Assembly (NCBI GenBank): GCA_030063045.1
Contig: JAQSEB010000015.1
Coordinates: 1,116,001 to 1,180,000, forward strand
Direction of reading: 5' to 3'
DNA length: 64,000 nucleotides
Origin: Pratylenchus scribneri
Lineage: Eukaryota; Nematoda; Chromadorea; Rhabditida; Pratylenchidae
In this document: piece after piece, positions 12,100-25,300 of the stretch
Layout: every line of letters begins with the position of its first letter
How positions within the stretch are numbered: position 1 is the stretch's first letter
Made by a program: the position numbers and the translations under genes
Notes under the pieces: generated by a model
Database searches by the model: none
What the model was told of the DNA's origin: nothing
What the model saw: the letters and a program-made list of their open reading frames with translations, nothing else

Positions 12100-15000
12100 A
12101 TGCTGTGCACCCGCCATTTTTATTATCGAATTTTCCATGCCCATAAACCTGTCATCAGATCATTCTCAAGCTGGCTTAATTTACCCATCATATTTGGCGG
12201 TCAATTTAAGCAAATTCTGAATAGAAATGTGCTCTTCAAAACACAAGAGGTTTTTATAAATAATTATTAAAGTGTAGTAAAAACTCATTTCTTAAAAAAT
12301 TGCTTCAAAAATAATTAAATTGATTTTATAATTTTTTTGTTAGTTCTGCCAACGCAATAAATTCTGCAATGGAAATGATGATGGAATTCATTCGCATCCT
12401 GGCGATGAAAATGCAAACTTATCTTCGAATTTTTTATCGCTTAAAAGCACAAACAATCTAATTAAGCCGGATGACCATTTGGTTTTGGAAACTCAATTTC
12501 TTGAACTGGATGTAAACAATAAAAAACAATTGAGACTTAAATTGGAAAAGGGCAAAAGCGGTCAAAAATTCTTTGAAATGAAGGTCTGTATTATTAGGTA
12601 TTTTATGATGAGGTCGCAAATTGCAGTTAAAAAAATCCACTGGCCATTTAAACTATTTTCCCAAAATTCCGGTCCCGGAGGATGCCTATGCATTTGTTCG
12701 GGCATTGGATGAACTCATTGGTGAATTGGCTGCCGAAAATTTTGAACAAAAATTGCTCATCCAAGGTTTCTATTTAAATTCACTATGGGAGTATTAGAAA
12801 AATTTCTAAAATAAACACCAACAAATTCTATGTTTTTCGTAATTCTTGGCCGTAGCCTTTTGATCCGGAATCTTACAATGATGAGATTTTCACCAAATTT
12901 TAAGTTAAAAGTTAAGTTTATTTCTCGTTTAAATATAGCATTCGAATAATTCTATTTTTATTTGATCTAATTTGTACAAATGTTCAATTTTTGGATAACA
13001 TTTTGTTGAAAATTATTGAAATGAAAAAATAATAAATATTTAGCAAAAAATGATCTTAATAGAAATGGCAATTTTCTCTCAAAAATATGAAATCATATGA
13101 GCGCTCAAAATTTTGACTCCATCAGTATAACGCTTTAAATTAGCTAAACTCTTTCCAATTTTGCGGTAAAAATAATCCGCACAAACATTTTTATTTACAA
13201 TTTCATATATAACTTTTTCTTCCTATTTAAATTTTCCTAAAATTTCTTCACCACAGATACATCCCAATTGACTGATGATGAGCATCAATTAAGGAGTAAA
13301 ATAAAACTACGAACTGTCGAAGTGATTGGCTTATTCCACAAATTTCACTTGGAATTGGTTCTTTTTATAAATATAAATAAGAACAGCAGCAGCAGCAATG
13401 TGATGATGATGATTAAAAAGGATATTTGCCTTGAACTAATATCCTTCCATAAAAACGAAACCATCACGCCAAAAAGAACATTGACTTTGCCATTGCAAAC
13501 ATTGCCTTGGTTACGCAATCAAATGGCCGAAATGTTAGTCAAACACGATGGGACAACAAAAGTATTTAAAAAGGAGGCACTGGCACAAATTCCAAAACAA
13601 TTCTTCAAAATTGGTATTTTATTATATTTTAAAGTGGAAAATAAATTGAATATTTATGTTGCAGCTAATATTGGAAATTAGCTAATTCCGGAATTAACTA
13701 GGCATTTGGGGCGAACTAATTTTGGAAATCTCGGCTTCTAGGCATCGTACTGTCTCGGAGTAGGTTCATTCGATTCCGCATGTCGATTGAAATTTTAATT
13801 TCAGATCTTCCCTTAAGCCCCTAAGCCTAGCCCCTAAATCTTTGTAATTGAAATTTCATAGACTAAATCGACCACGCCGAATCGAATGAGCCTACTCTGC
13901 TGGAGTATGTAAGACGACTAGAAGTCGAGATTTCCAAAAATTAGTTAACCCAATTGCTTAGCTAATTCCGGAATTAGCTAATTTCCAATATTATCTGTGA
14001 CATTTACAAGTTCTTTGCCCTAACAGATTCGATTTTTTAAAATTAATTCTTTTTTCATTTTTGAAGATGTTTTCCATGCTCATCCCATTCCAAATGGTAT
14101 TTCTTCTACTAATCGCAGTTTGGCAACAAAGCAACAATGCTTGGAAGCGACAGGAAAACGCCGCTTTGAAAATTTGGAGACTCGAATGCTCAGATTGGGC
14201 CAGAAAAAAACGTTGAAACTTAAATTGGATAAGGGCTGGAAAGGTCACAAATTATTTGAAATCATAGTCGGTATTTTTATTTGTTACACAGAAGTGAAAT
14301 TAATCGAGTAAATTGCAGTTAAAGACCACTGCTGGCAAATACATCGATTTCCCCAACATTCTGGTCCCGGAGGATGCCTATTCATTTGTTCGCGCATTGG
14401 ATGAATTCATTGAGGAATTGGCTTCCGATAAATTTGAACAAAAATTGAACATTCAAGGTTTCTGCAAAAAAAAACTTTCCTAGGAATTATTAAATGGATG
14501 GGTAGTACAGCGAAAAAACATTGAAATTGGGCAGTAATAGCGGTTCAATAATTTGTCCTGATGGACCCCAAAAATCGTTATCATCATCAACACTAACCGT
14601 ATGAATATATATTTTGTCATGGTTTGGAAAAATTGTATTTTTGCAGTTTTGGGCTGGAAGAGAAAAAGGATGATGAAGATGACGAAGATAATGATGAGGA
14701 TGATGATGAAGATCATTTCATCTTCATCATCATTTCTCCCTTCCAGCCCGTGACCTGAAATAGTACCAGAAAAAATTTAAAAGGTATTAAACCATTTAAA
14801 CTATATTCCGGTTTTTGGTTCAAAACTAATTTAAAATTGTTTAAATCTATTTCGAATCATTATCAATCGATTTGGCATTTCCAAGAGATCTACCATGCGG
14901 GTCTAATACAACAAATCACTGAACCGTTATATTCTTTCGCCATTAAATATTTCACCCTAATATTCCAAAATATATAAATTTCTTGAATATAAATAATAAA

Positions 15001-15795
15001 AATCATAAGTTGGAATTATAAATTTTCTCATTTTAAATAGTTTAAACTTAATGTTCATATCGTTTTTCTCCAGCAGATATTCCCCATTCGACTGTCAAAA
15101 ATGCCAACACATCTGACAATCAACCCAAGAACATAATCAAATTGAAAATTGTTGAATTGATTGGCCTAATCCATAAATTCCAATTGGAATTAGTGGTTTT
15201 TATCGATATGGAGAAAGGAATGATGGAAAAGGAAATTTGCATTCGATTTTTTGCCACAAATAAAACAATTAGTTATGAAAAAGGGATGATTTTACCTCTG
15301 CAAGCATTACCTTGGTTGCGCAAACAAATGGCCGAAATGTTGGCAAAATATGATGGGACAGAACCAATTGAGGATGCACCGGCACAAATTCCAAAACAAT
15401 TCTTCCCAAAAGGTATTGGAAAATTAGCCTAATAATTTATATTTAATATTTTTTTTTCCATTTTTTAAGATGTTTTCCATGCTCCTCCTACTCAAAAAGT
15501 ATTAAATCAAAAAGAAATGCGGCCACAATTAGTCAACAAAAATCCATCTTCTTTACCAAAAATGCAAAATTCTAAACAAATTGGCTTCAAAAACCAAAAG
15601 ATGTTCGGACATTTGGCCATCCAACAAATAACAAATTTGAAACAACCTAAAATGGCAAACAAAAATAGAACCGAACAGTTGGATCCAAAAATTGCATTGG
15701 AAAGAGGAATTCAGACCCTTTTTGATTTTAATGATGAAGAAATGGAAAATTATAGAAGAATAGCAGCTAAAATAAAGCACCCAACAAAACATTGA
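12100..15795 (+). CDS. Novel tandem family, copies 4+5 fused in frame (628 aa)
   Basis: Eight exons: 12100-12249, 12344-12583, 12627-12765, 13257-13613, 14067-14266, 14319-14457, 15077-15412, 15470-15795; total 1887 nt with every phase consistent. The first four exons are an ordinary family head (MLCTRHFYYRIFHAHK, VPEDAYAFVRALDELIGEL, LQTLPWLRNQMAEMLVKHDG). Exon 14067-14266 starts like a tail exon (DVFHAHPIPNGISS) but changes within the exon into the exon-2 type segment of another copy (LKLKLDKGWKGHKLFE). A second VPEDAYSFVRALDEFI exon, a second LPWLRKQMAEML exon and a normal tail (GIQTLFDFNDEEMENYRR) follow. A deletion has therefore joined two neighbours, removing the tail of one and the first exon of the next, and the frame stays open. 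Introns hold a TIR element (13667-13992) and a degenerate MITE. Confidence 0.78.
13667..13992. mobile_element. TIR element with AATATTGGAAATTAGCTAATT ends, full copy
   Basis: Perfectly matching ~31-bp termini: AATATTGGAAATTAGCTAAT at the left and its inverse at the right. Internal second inverted pair GAAATCTCGGCTTCTAG / CTAGAAGTCGAGATTTC. In an intron of the fused gene. A fragment of the same family is at 20819-20920. Confidence 0.85.
14511..14945. mobile_element. Degenerate main-family MITE with nested fold-back
   Basis: Remnant arms of the main family surround a fold-back at about 14647-14752: GGGCTGGAAG plus GATGATGAAGA repeats and their inverse ending CTTCCAGCCC. Confidence 0.6.
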
Positions 15796-15946
15796 TTATA
15801 AAATAAAAATGAAAACTTAATTATTGTTTATTTGCTGTTAAAATTTTTAAAAATTACAAATATTATTTATTTGATTTGTTATTTTTCAATTTAATTTTTT
15901 TTAATATGTCCAAAATTTAATTACTTAATTTTTAAGCTGTAGAAAA

Positions 15947-18900
15947 ATGTTCCAAAAATATCATTTTTTCTGTTATCGATTATTTTGCCTAAATAAGCCG
16001 AACAACAATAAAACATTTTCGTGCTGGCGTAATTCAACTACAACATTTATTACTGCTGGCCGTCAATTATTGCAATTCGAGAATGGAAAAAGCTGGCAAT
16101 TTCCTTGCATTATTCCATTCAATCCTCAAGAGGTTTTTTTAAATTTTTAAAATGAAAATTTAAATACCATTTAAACAAATGGGAAAAGGAAATATTTAAT
16201 TTGCAGAAAAAAACGGAATTTTTCATAAAAAGTATTGAAAATCCAAGAAAAAAGATGACGGTTATTTATTTAGAAGTTTATCCTAGATCCTAAAACCTTA
16301 TGCCTAATCGATAGATCTCCTCGTCAAGAAGCATCATTTGATTATGTTTTCACTTGGATTTACTAATTCGGTACTTGTTAAGTTAGAGTCCTCTTTTTGA
16401 AAAGTACTTGGTCCCCTCTATGGGTCATCAGGTTTAGGGTTGGGGTTGGGGTCATTCAGGTATATGTTAGGGATGGGATGGGGTTGTGGTAAAAATCATC
16501 CCAAATGTATCCTAAACTCAAACCCAACTCTAACACCCAAAGAAACAACAAGTACCACTAATTCTAATTTAGTTTTGAACCGAAAACCAAAAGGAAGTTT
16601 ACACAGTTTATTACACCTTTATTTTCTGACCAAGACATGACAAAAATTATATATCATTCGATGCACAATGACATGGACTATCGAATTATTATTGATTTGG
16701 GTGTGTAACCAAATGGTGGTGCCGGTTCTCTCAAGCTGCCAGTCGTATTTGGGGTATTTGGGAAAAGCGACCAAAAGGCTGTAAGCTGCTAGCTGGTTCT
16801 GACTAAAAGTATTCCCATTTATATATCTGGCTTGAGAGTCCCGCCTATTCATTCATTTGGGAAATTGGGTAATGTCTTTCAATTCAATTTCTCTTCGCTA
16901 CAGGTTTATAGGACAATCTATTAACCGTTATAATCTTTTTCTGCAAATTACCTTTATTTAACAAATTGTCATCAAAAAATTTTTAAATCATTATTTTTTC
17001 AGCTCTGCCAACACAATTTATTCCACAATGGAAATGCCAGAGATTATCCTCCACTTTCCATCAAGAAAGCAAATTCTTGGCCTAATCGATCGCCTAAAAT
17101 GCCAACAAATAATGCGATTAGGCAAAATGTTCAACAAAAACATTCTTCTGGAAGTGAAAAAGAAAAATACTTTGAAGATATTGAGAAACGATTCCTTCAA
17201 TTGAACCATAGCAAAACTTTACGACTCTTATTGCAAAAAGGCGTAACAGGCCAAAAAATCCTCGAAATATCGGTTTGTGTTTTTTACATTTAAAGTGCCC
17301 ATTTGATTAATAAAATAAATTGCAGTTATTTGTGTCCGGTCAATTCTTCAATTTCTACAATATTTCGGTTCCCCAGGATGCCTGTGCATTTGTTAAGGCA
17401 TTGGATGAACTCAACAAGGAATTAGCCAAGGAAAATTTTGAACAAAAATTGAACAATATTAAAGGTTTACTTTTAAATATATAAAAAAAAACATGGATTT
17501 TATAACCTAGAAGCTTAAACTCAAATGATCTATTTATTTAAATATTTTTCTGCAAGAAGTGAATCTTACAAGAGAATGCTTTTATATGTCCATCTTCAAA
17601 ATGACCATGGATATATAAAACTATGTTAGCTCTCATCAGAGTAAAATCTGTTGAGAGCATTTGAATCATAAATAAGTAAACAAAATCAAATCGAAAATTA
17701 CAGTGGAGAATTAAAAAAATATAGGATAGTTTATTGGGATTTGGTGTAATTATAGATATTCTGAGGATCTGAGGTAATCATAACATGTGCAATGTACTTG
17801 TATTAATAAATGATAAAATGATTGTTATAAATATTATTTAATTCCACCAATTTTTCTCATTATAGCTTCTCAATCAATGCTCGGTTCCAGTCCTCAATTA
17901 AAAAAACGTGAATTGAAATTGCGGAATGTCCTATTCACCGGATTTAGACATCAATTTCAACTGGAATTGGTCCTTTTTATAAACGAGAACAAATGGAAGA
18001 TGGAAAAGCGAATTTGCCTACGTCTTACTGCCATCAATATCCAAGCAACCAACAGAAATAGAACATTGACTTTGCCAGTACAAACATTGCCTTGGTTGCG
18101 AAAACAAATAGCCGAAATGTTGATTCGACATGATGGGACAAAGAAAATTGAAAAGGAAGCACCGGCCAAAATTCAAAAACAATCTCAAATCCCAAAGCAA
18201 TTCTTCCCTAAAAGTATGTTTTTTATGGGGTAAATTAAGAAGTTGTCAAGTCAAATTTGTATCTATAAATACTGAAAAAATGTTAAATAATTTTTCTTCT
18301 CTTTAAAGATGAAGCCCTCGAATTTAATCCACCAGCTGCTCAAAAAAGCCTTTCTTTTGGTGAAAATTTGAAGAAGATAAATGGCCCAAGGAAAAGGAAT
18401 ACAGCAGATCAATTCAATGAACGTTCAATTTCAATGGAGGAAATATACTCGAAAATTGGCGCTGGTTTGGCCAATATGGGAAAAGCACTGAAGGAAATGA
18501 GCAAAGAAAATGTCGAATTGAAGAAAGAAATTCTCGATTTGAAAAAGGAAATTAATGGTAAGTCGGATGGAATTAAATGTTTGGGAAGCAGGCGGAATTG
18601 GATTTTAATTTGTGAATTTAATTTGAATATTGTGATTACGAATTTTAATTGTAATTTGAGGATTTTAATTGTAATTGCGAATTGTAATTGTAATTTTAAC
18701 TACAAATTGTGATTGCGAATTGTAATTTCATAATAATGCTAATTTTCCATTTTTAAAGGTGTTTTCCGTACTCCTCCTGCTCAAAATGGTATTAATTCTA
18801 GTCACAGTTTGAAACTCAATGGGGTCCGGCCACAATTTGTCAATCAAAAACCAGCATATTTTCAACAATATCCAAAAATGGCGCAGAATATCAATCGAAA

Positions 18901-19138
18901 TTCCAATCAAAGCGGCATCAAAAACCAAAGGATGTTCACACCCTTGGTTGTCCATCAAAAACCAAATTTGCAACAATCGGGAGTGAAAAAACCAGTCAAA
19001 AGCAGTAAAATTGCTAAACAATTGGATCCAAAAACGGCCGCACTGGAAAGAGGCATTCAGACTCTTTTCGATTTTGATGAAGAAGAAATGGAAAATTATA
19101 GAAGAATATCTGCAAAAATAAATCCATCAGAACATTGA
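15947..19138 (+). CDS. Novel tandem family, copy 6 (523 aa, coiled-coil plus tail)
   Basis: Six exons: 15947-16132, 17003-17272, 17326-17464, 17866-18213, 18309-18557, 18759-19138; total 1572 nt and phases agree. Exon 1 contains NNNKTFSCWRNSTTTF, shared with copy 7. Exon 3 reads VPQDACAFVKALDELNKEL, a divergent version. Exon 4 reads LPVQTLPWLRKQIAEML. Exon 5 encodes a coiled coil (FNERSISMEEIYSKIGAGLA followed by heptad Glu/Lys), matching the tail of copy 8. The last exon is the usual tail ending LFDFDEEEMENYRR. It thus carries both tail types found in the family. Intron 1 holds a MITE with another element nested in it. mcm10 begins 190 bp downstream. Confidence 0.8.
16190..16950. mobile_element. 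Main-family MITE interrupted by another element
   Basis: Left arm (TAATCGATAGATCTCCTCGTC) and right arm (ATATCATTCGATGCACAATG) are separated by the GGTAC-TIR element 16371-16556 and extra sequence. Confidence 0.65.
16371..16556. mobile_element. GGTAC-TIR MITE, 186 bp, 8-bp TSD
   Basis: Ends GGTACTTGTT / AACAAGTACC with perfect 8-bp flanking duplication ACTAATTC. Internal telomere-like GGTTTAGGGTTGGGGTTGGG. The 8-bp duplication suggests hAT-like mobilisation. Confidence 0.85.
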
Positions 19139-19327
19139 TTTAGGAATAACAAACAATTATAATTTTTTTGTTAATTTCTTTTGCGTTTAAAAATTTTATT
19201 TTAAAAAATGTTTTTCTTTTATTTTGTTTTTTCCAATTATATTTAAAATTTTTGAGCTAATTTTTTAATTTATATACCCGACGCCATTTCGATTAATCAA
19301 TTTCGATTTTCAACAATATTACTAATT

Positions 19328-22300
19328 ATGATTACTGGGAATATGCTTCAAAATCAAACTGAAAATGGAACAACTGCTGGATCTTCGAATTCAATAGCAG
19401 CTGAAGCAGAGGAAATATTCGATCCCGCTTTTGGAATACGCATTAGGTTAGGCAAATATGGGAATAAAATTAGCAAATCCATTTTTCCAGTAAGCCACTA
19501 ATCACTTTGAACACGGTGAATACATTCTGTTCCGGAATGCGCAAAATTCGCCTCTCAAATTTGAACACAATTCGTCATCAATCGAATGAACAAAAAAGTC
19601 GACAAAATGTTGGCGAAGAATGGGTCACAATGGGCGTGTTGGTTGAAAAAAGTGAATGTAAAAAGAGTGCAAATGGCAATGAATTCATGATTTGGCGAAT
19701 TGCGGATCTCACGGTTTTCAAATATTTTAAAGGAAATATTTAAAATGGCGAAAAAATTACTAAAAATACCGAAAACTGTACACCGGCTTATGCTAGACCT
19801 CTAATACTCTTTGGATAGATCTCGACGAGACACATTGCTTAATAATGATTTGGCTTGGGTTTAACCAATGCTTGAACCGAAAAAGAAAAAAACGATCTTT
19901 AATTTTAGGCCAAAACTGGGAAATTATATTACATTCAATGCGTCATGACGAAATCTATCAATTGGGTGTAAGGTTTGGAGGTGTGGGACAAATCACTAAA
20001 CCGCCATTTTTAATATTTTTTCGGCATTTTCAGTAATTTTTTCGGCAAATTAAATATTATCCATATTTTAAATCATTTTTAAATTTTTAATAATCAAAAA
20101 GGAATTGCAAAGCACTGTTGTGAAAGTGCTACTTTTTGGTGATTGTTTCCGGCAATATTGGAAGCTGCAAATTGGCAACACATTTTTGTTGAATAATCCA
20201 CAATTTGGCGAAGATGCTGGGCGAGACAATGAAGGTTTAAAATATTCAAATTTGAAAATCAAAATAAATTTTTAGTAGTATTAAAATTGACAAAGGCTGG
20301 CCAATTGATTGAAATTGGCTTTTGCCCGGACCTTGGTCGATGCCAGGTTTTTTTTTAATTTAAATTTTTGAAACATTTAAAATGGCACAAAAACATTGAA
20401 AATGTCAAAGTTTCAATGGTTTTGCCTTAATAAATTTTAATCAGTTTTGAACAAGAAAACCATTGGTTTAAGCGGCTTAATAGCCTTTCATTTTAACACA
20501 CGGGGTACATACCCCCCCCCCCCCCCCCCCATTGGGGGAAGTGGAAGGAAAAAAAGTAAAGGGGGGATCCTTCTGTAGTCTAAAATTGGCCAAAATTTTT
20601 TGCTGCGGGGCCATTTTTGACCAAAATTTTACCCTGCGGGGCCAATTTTTGTACTAAAATTTTACTTGGGCAAATTTTTTTACATGCGTACCCCGCCTAG
20701 AAATTTTTTACCTGGGTACCCCCCATCCAAAAATCCTGGATACGTGCCTGGCCCTAACCCTTGAACCTATGCCGGCCCTACCCTAACCCTAATCTAATCT
20801 AACTCTAGCCCTAAAACCGGTCTGTAATTGAAAATTATATAGTAAATCGACCATGCCGAGGTGAGGGAGCCTACTCTCGGGTCTGTACGACGACTAGAAG
20901 TCGAGATTTCCAAAATTTACCGCAACATTTATATCATTCGATGGCTCTTAATGAGAAGATCTATTGATTGGGTTTAGGATTTGGGTGTCTAGGAACTAGG
21001 ACAAACCATTGATGTAGAAGTACTATAATCTTTTGCCATTTTCAATACTTTTTTCGCCAAAAATTAAATACTATTACCCATAATTTATTTAATAATTCCT
21101 TTAAAAAGGGACGAAAAATGACGGACGGTGAGCAATGCTCGAATTTTGTTAACAAAACCCGCTCTTTGTATTGCACTTTTCATCTTCAACATAAGGCCAG
21201 GAAAGTGGCCGCCAATCGAGGAACATTGAATCGATCAACGAATTTGCCAACAAAAAATTGGCAACGAAATGAATTTAATGGTGGTGGTGGATGGCAGAAT
21301 GAGGAGAAACAACCAATTGGGATAGTCACAATAAATCGACGACAATCGCTGGAATCCGGCGGGAAAATGTAAGGAAATTGTATATACAGAAATTTGATAT
21401 GAATTTAATATTGCAAAAAAATATTGGAAATTATGTAATTCTATGGATTCATTATAAATGCTAATAAGATTTTATCAAACCTCAATCTTGTCATAGATGT
21501 CTATTGGTAAAAAACCTATAATTAGCATGATAGGAAATAGGTTATTATTAGAAAAAGTAAGTAATGCCTAAATTCAGCATGATATGCCGCCTCTCATCTC
21601 TTGGTACGAAATGCCGGCATTTACCACGGTTACTCAAATCTTAATAGTCAATGTCGGCTTTCCTACCGGATATTAGTATATAGTTCACCACGATAAGATA
21701 GCATTTTAGGTCTTTCTAATAAATGTCAACATTTAGCGTGATTTGTCCGATCTTGGTAAGAAATGTCGGACGATTTATTTTATGACCAAAAAGTTCATAT
21801 ATTTACAATATCCAAAATATTATTTAAAAATTGATAAAAAAAAATAAAAATTATCTGTTTTTAGTTTCACAAAACCAACAAATAGTATGATCCAACGCGG
21901 AACACGGCAATCAATTGATTTGGAAAGGCGAAATGAGAAAATTGACAAAATATTAACCGAAAATGTAATTTATGAATATTTCAAAAAAGTTGAATTAAAT
22001 TTCTAAAATTTAGCCACACAATTTCGGCTCCAAAAATTTGCGAATTATGAAATTGCACAAAGAGAACCATGACCCAAAATTGGAGGCAAAAAAACCATCG
22101 CCGTCAATTGGCAAACAACATTCAATGAATTCAATGCGAGAATTCATTAATTCCCAAGTAAATTTGAATTTTTTTTTTTGGAAAATATTTAAAAATGGCG
22201 AAAATTTTACAAAAGATTGGTTACGATTTTTCTGCAGAAAAAAAACTGTTTTTGACTTCTAATAAATCAGTAACCGGTTTAAGACCCCACAAACCTTATA

Positions 22301-25300
22301 CCATTTTGTAGATCTCATCGAGACGCATCGATTGTGTATAATTTGTCATTGTTTTTGTCAAATTTAAAGGATGTTAAACCGTTCAAACCATTTTTCCAGT
22401 CATTGGTTTTAAACTCTTTAATTTTGGGCCAAACCATGAAAAATTATATACCATTCGATGCATCTTGATGAGATTAAGGTTTAAACCATAAAATTGTTAT
22501 AGTTTTCGGTTGAAAATAATTTAGGGTCCTTCGCCCCCCCCCCCCCCTAGGGGTAGGTTTATGCTTAGTTGAGATGATTTTATCCCATCCGTAACCCTGA
22601 ATGACCCTAATCCTAATCCCAACAACCATATGGGGAACCCTTCACTTTTTCCCTTCTCTATATAAAGAGGATGTAAACTCCATAAGTACCTATTTTTGCT
22701 GTTTTAAATATTTCACATTCATTTTTAGCCATCAAAATTGTCACCAAGCAATGTTCTTCGGGCTCAAAATAGCACAAATAATAGAAACAACAATGCGGAA
22801 ATGAAAGAACAAATGAAAATTGTAAATCGAAGAAATGAAAAAATTTGAATTAATTTTTTAAATTTTAAGAAAAGAGCCGCACAAATTTTGAAGAATAGCA
22901 ACGACAACAAAAATGAAGCAAAACGGCCAAAATGTAAGTAGAATTCATCAATATGGATTGTTAAATGACAAATAATTTGTCATAGTTTTGGTCAAAATTA
23001 TTAATAGAATTAAATGCGTTAAACTAATTCCACTTTGTTTTGTTAAAAAATTATTTTAAAATTGCTTAAACATTTTTAATCTAAAAATAATCAAAATTAT
23101 TCGATTCGTCGTCGACAAATTGTATAGTAATTATTGTATTTATTGGTAATGGGCATCGAACTAATCATTGAAAAATTAATATAGAATTGTCCAAACTCGG
23201 TTTAACTGACAAAAAACAAGTATTTCTGGACAAAAATGGAAAAAAACCTAAATTTGAGTTTAAAATCGGAATTAACTGTAAAAGCCGAACCAAAAGTAAA
23301 ATCGTCTTTGACAAAACCAAATCTATTTAGTAATTACCAAATACCTTTTAGACATTTTGAATTCTTGTTCTATAAATTTACAAATTAATATCAAATTTTC
23401 AGTGGAAGAAAATGCATCAACAAGCGAACAATCTGCGGCGGCTGGACCAAGCCGAGGCCCTTTGCTGGGTGCCACATTCACAATGGAACAAATTCGGGCA
23501 TTGTTAGCCAAAAAAGGGGCACATGAAGAGGAGGCGGCAAAAGAGGAATTGGCACGACAAAATAAATATTTCGACCAACGTGAATTGACGGAACAGGTGG
23601 AAACGAATGCAACAAATTTGATGAAAATTAAAAATTGCAAAGTGGTCAGCTGCAAACAGGTGAATGAAAAGATGGACATTTTTTTATTACCGTATTTTAC
23701 TATTAGAAATAGAGTTGGTCAGAGTCGGTTTTTCGAACGTGTCGGTAAGAAAAACCGGTTTTCGTTTTTAAAAAACGATTTTTATTTATGGTTGTTGAGT
23801 AAAATTTTAGGCATTCATTCTTTTTGCTACACCTCTCTCCCTAAATTTTTATTGAACGTTATTTTCTCGGATTTTCGGAACTTAACAAGAATCTGAAAGA
23901 TTAGATGAACTAATCGAAAAAATCATTCGTATTAAGCGCTTAAAATTACCCAGAAAATAACTTTTAATAAAAATTCTAGTAGTGGTGTTATTTATGGCTA
24001 AAGGAAGAGCCAACAGCAAAAAGTGCCAAAAATAGACAAAGGGAAAAGGAAAGGAACATGGCACAAACGAATAACAACACTCTCGATGGTGGACGATGGC
24101 CTAGTGGTTTAGGCACCAGAGTGGAAGGGGCCCCCGAAAAGACTGTTCGACAACGACTCTCCACCCAAATTTTTCAACTCCATAATAAGTGGATGTAGCA
24201 AAAAGGATAAGATCAAATTTCCAAGTTTCGGTTTGAAATTTTATCGATTTTCTCGAACCGAAACCGACTCTGTCTTACTCTAATTAGAAACACATGGGCT
24301 TATGTTAATAAATAATTTCTATTTTATTTCATGATAGTGCGATTATACAAGCATCCATCAAAGTGCCTATTGTAAATTGCAAGGCCATAATGTGTGTTGG
24401 CATCAAGCGGATAAACGTTTTTTCAAATGCCAAGATTGTCAACGGAGGACGACAAGCTATGAAATGTTGCCCAAAAAACCGTGTTTGGTCAGTTTGAATC
24501 TTCCCCATATATTTTTCACTTAAATTTGCGCTTAAATTTGTCAAATCTAATATTGCTTTTTTATACTTTATTTGGGATGTGTTAGTAAAACAAGAATTAA
24601 TGGATTTATTTGGAAATCGCAAAAAAGCTGAAAAATTAGCCAAATTGAGCAGTTTTTATGGCCATAACCTCTGGTCAATTATATTTTGGATCAATCATTT
24701 TTGAAATCAAAATACTCTATAGGATGAGCTTATTATTATTAAGATTATTGGCTTACCGACATTTGCAGACGAAACGGTCTGGTGCCGATAATGGCAAAGC
24801 TGCTGTGACATTGTTTTTGACATATTATTAAGCATAAAATTAGCTATAAAATGATATCAAATACATTGGCCAATGTTGAATATTCAACGAGCTATGGCCA
24901 AAAAACGGATAAAATAATTTTAATTAAACAAACGGTTTTTTGGCCATAACTCGGTGAATGTTCAATATTGGCCAATGCATTTGATATTAATTTATAGCTA
25001 ATTTTATTCTTAACAATATGCCAAAACAATGTCACACAGCTTTAACACCATCTGCACCAGACGGATTCGCCTGCAATGTGTTAAACGATTATTGGCTTCC
25101 AATGCCAGAAAAAACGAAAAAATGTATTAATAATTTGAAAAATTGAAAAAATATTGTTAGTATGGAATAAAAAACGGACCCGATGAAAAACCATTTTGAC
25201 AAATAAAAACATTTTTAGGGTTGCAAATCAACACGTTTTTTGCGAGTCGCCATGAGAGATGAACGAAAAGTGCTTTTGGAAGAAGAAAATTTGAAAATCC

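Larger units (their letters stand above)
20386..21075. mobile_element. Main-family MITE with two nested insertions
   Basis: Outer arms (AACAAGAAAACCATTGGTTTA ... ATCATTCGATGGCTCTTAATG) enclose the C-tract element and a TIR fragment. In mcm10 intron 4. Confidence 0.55.

Noticed and set aside
24090..24165. tRNA-like stretch (TGGCCTAGTGGTTTAGGC resembles an A box)
   Set aside because: No convincing anticodon arm or B box; it lies within the hAT-like MITE 23710-24282. At most a tRNA-derived fragment.
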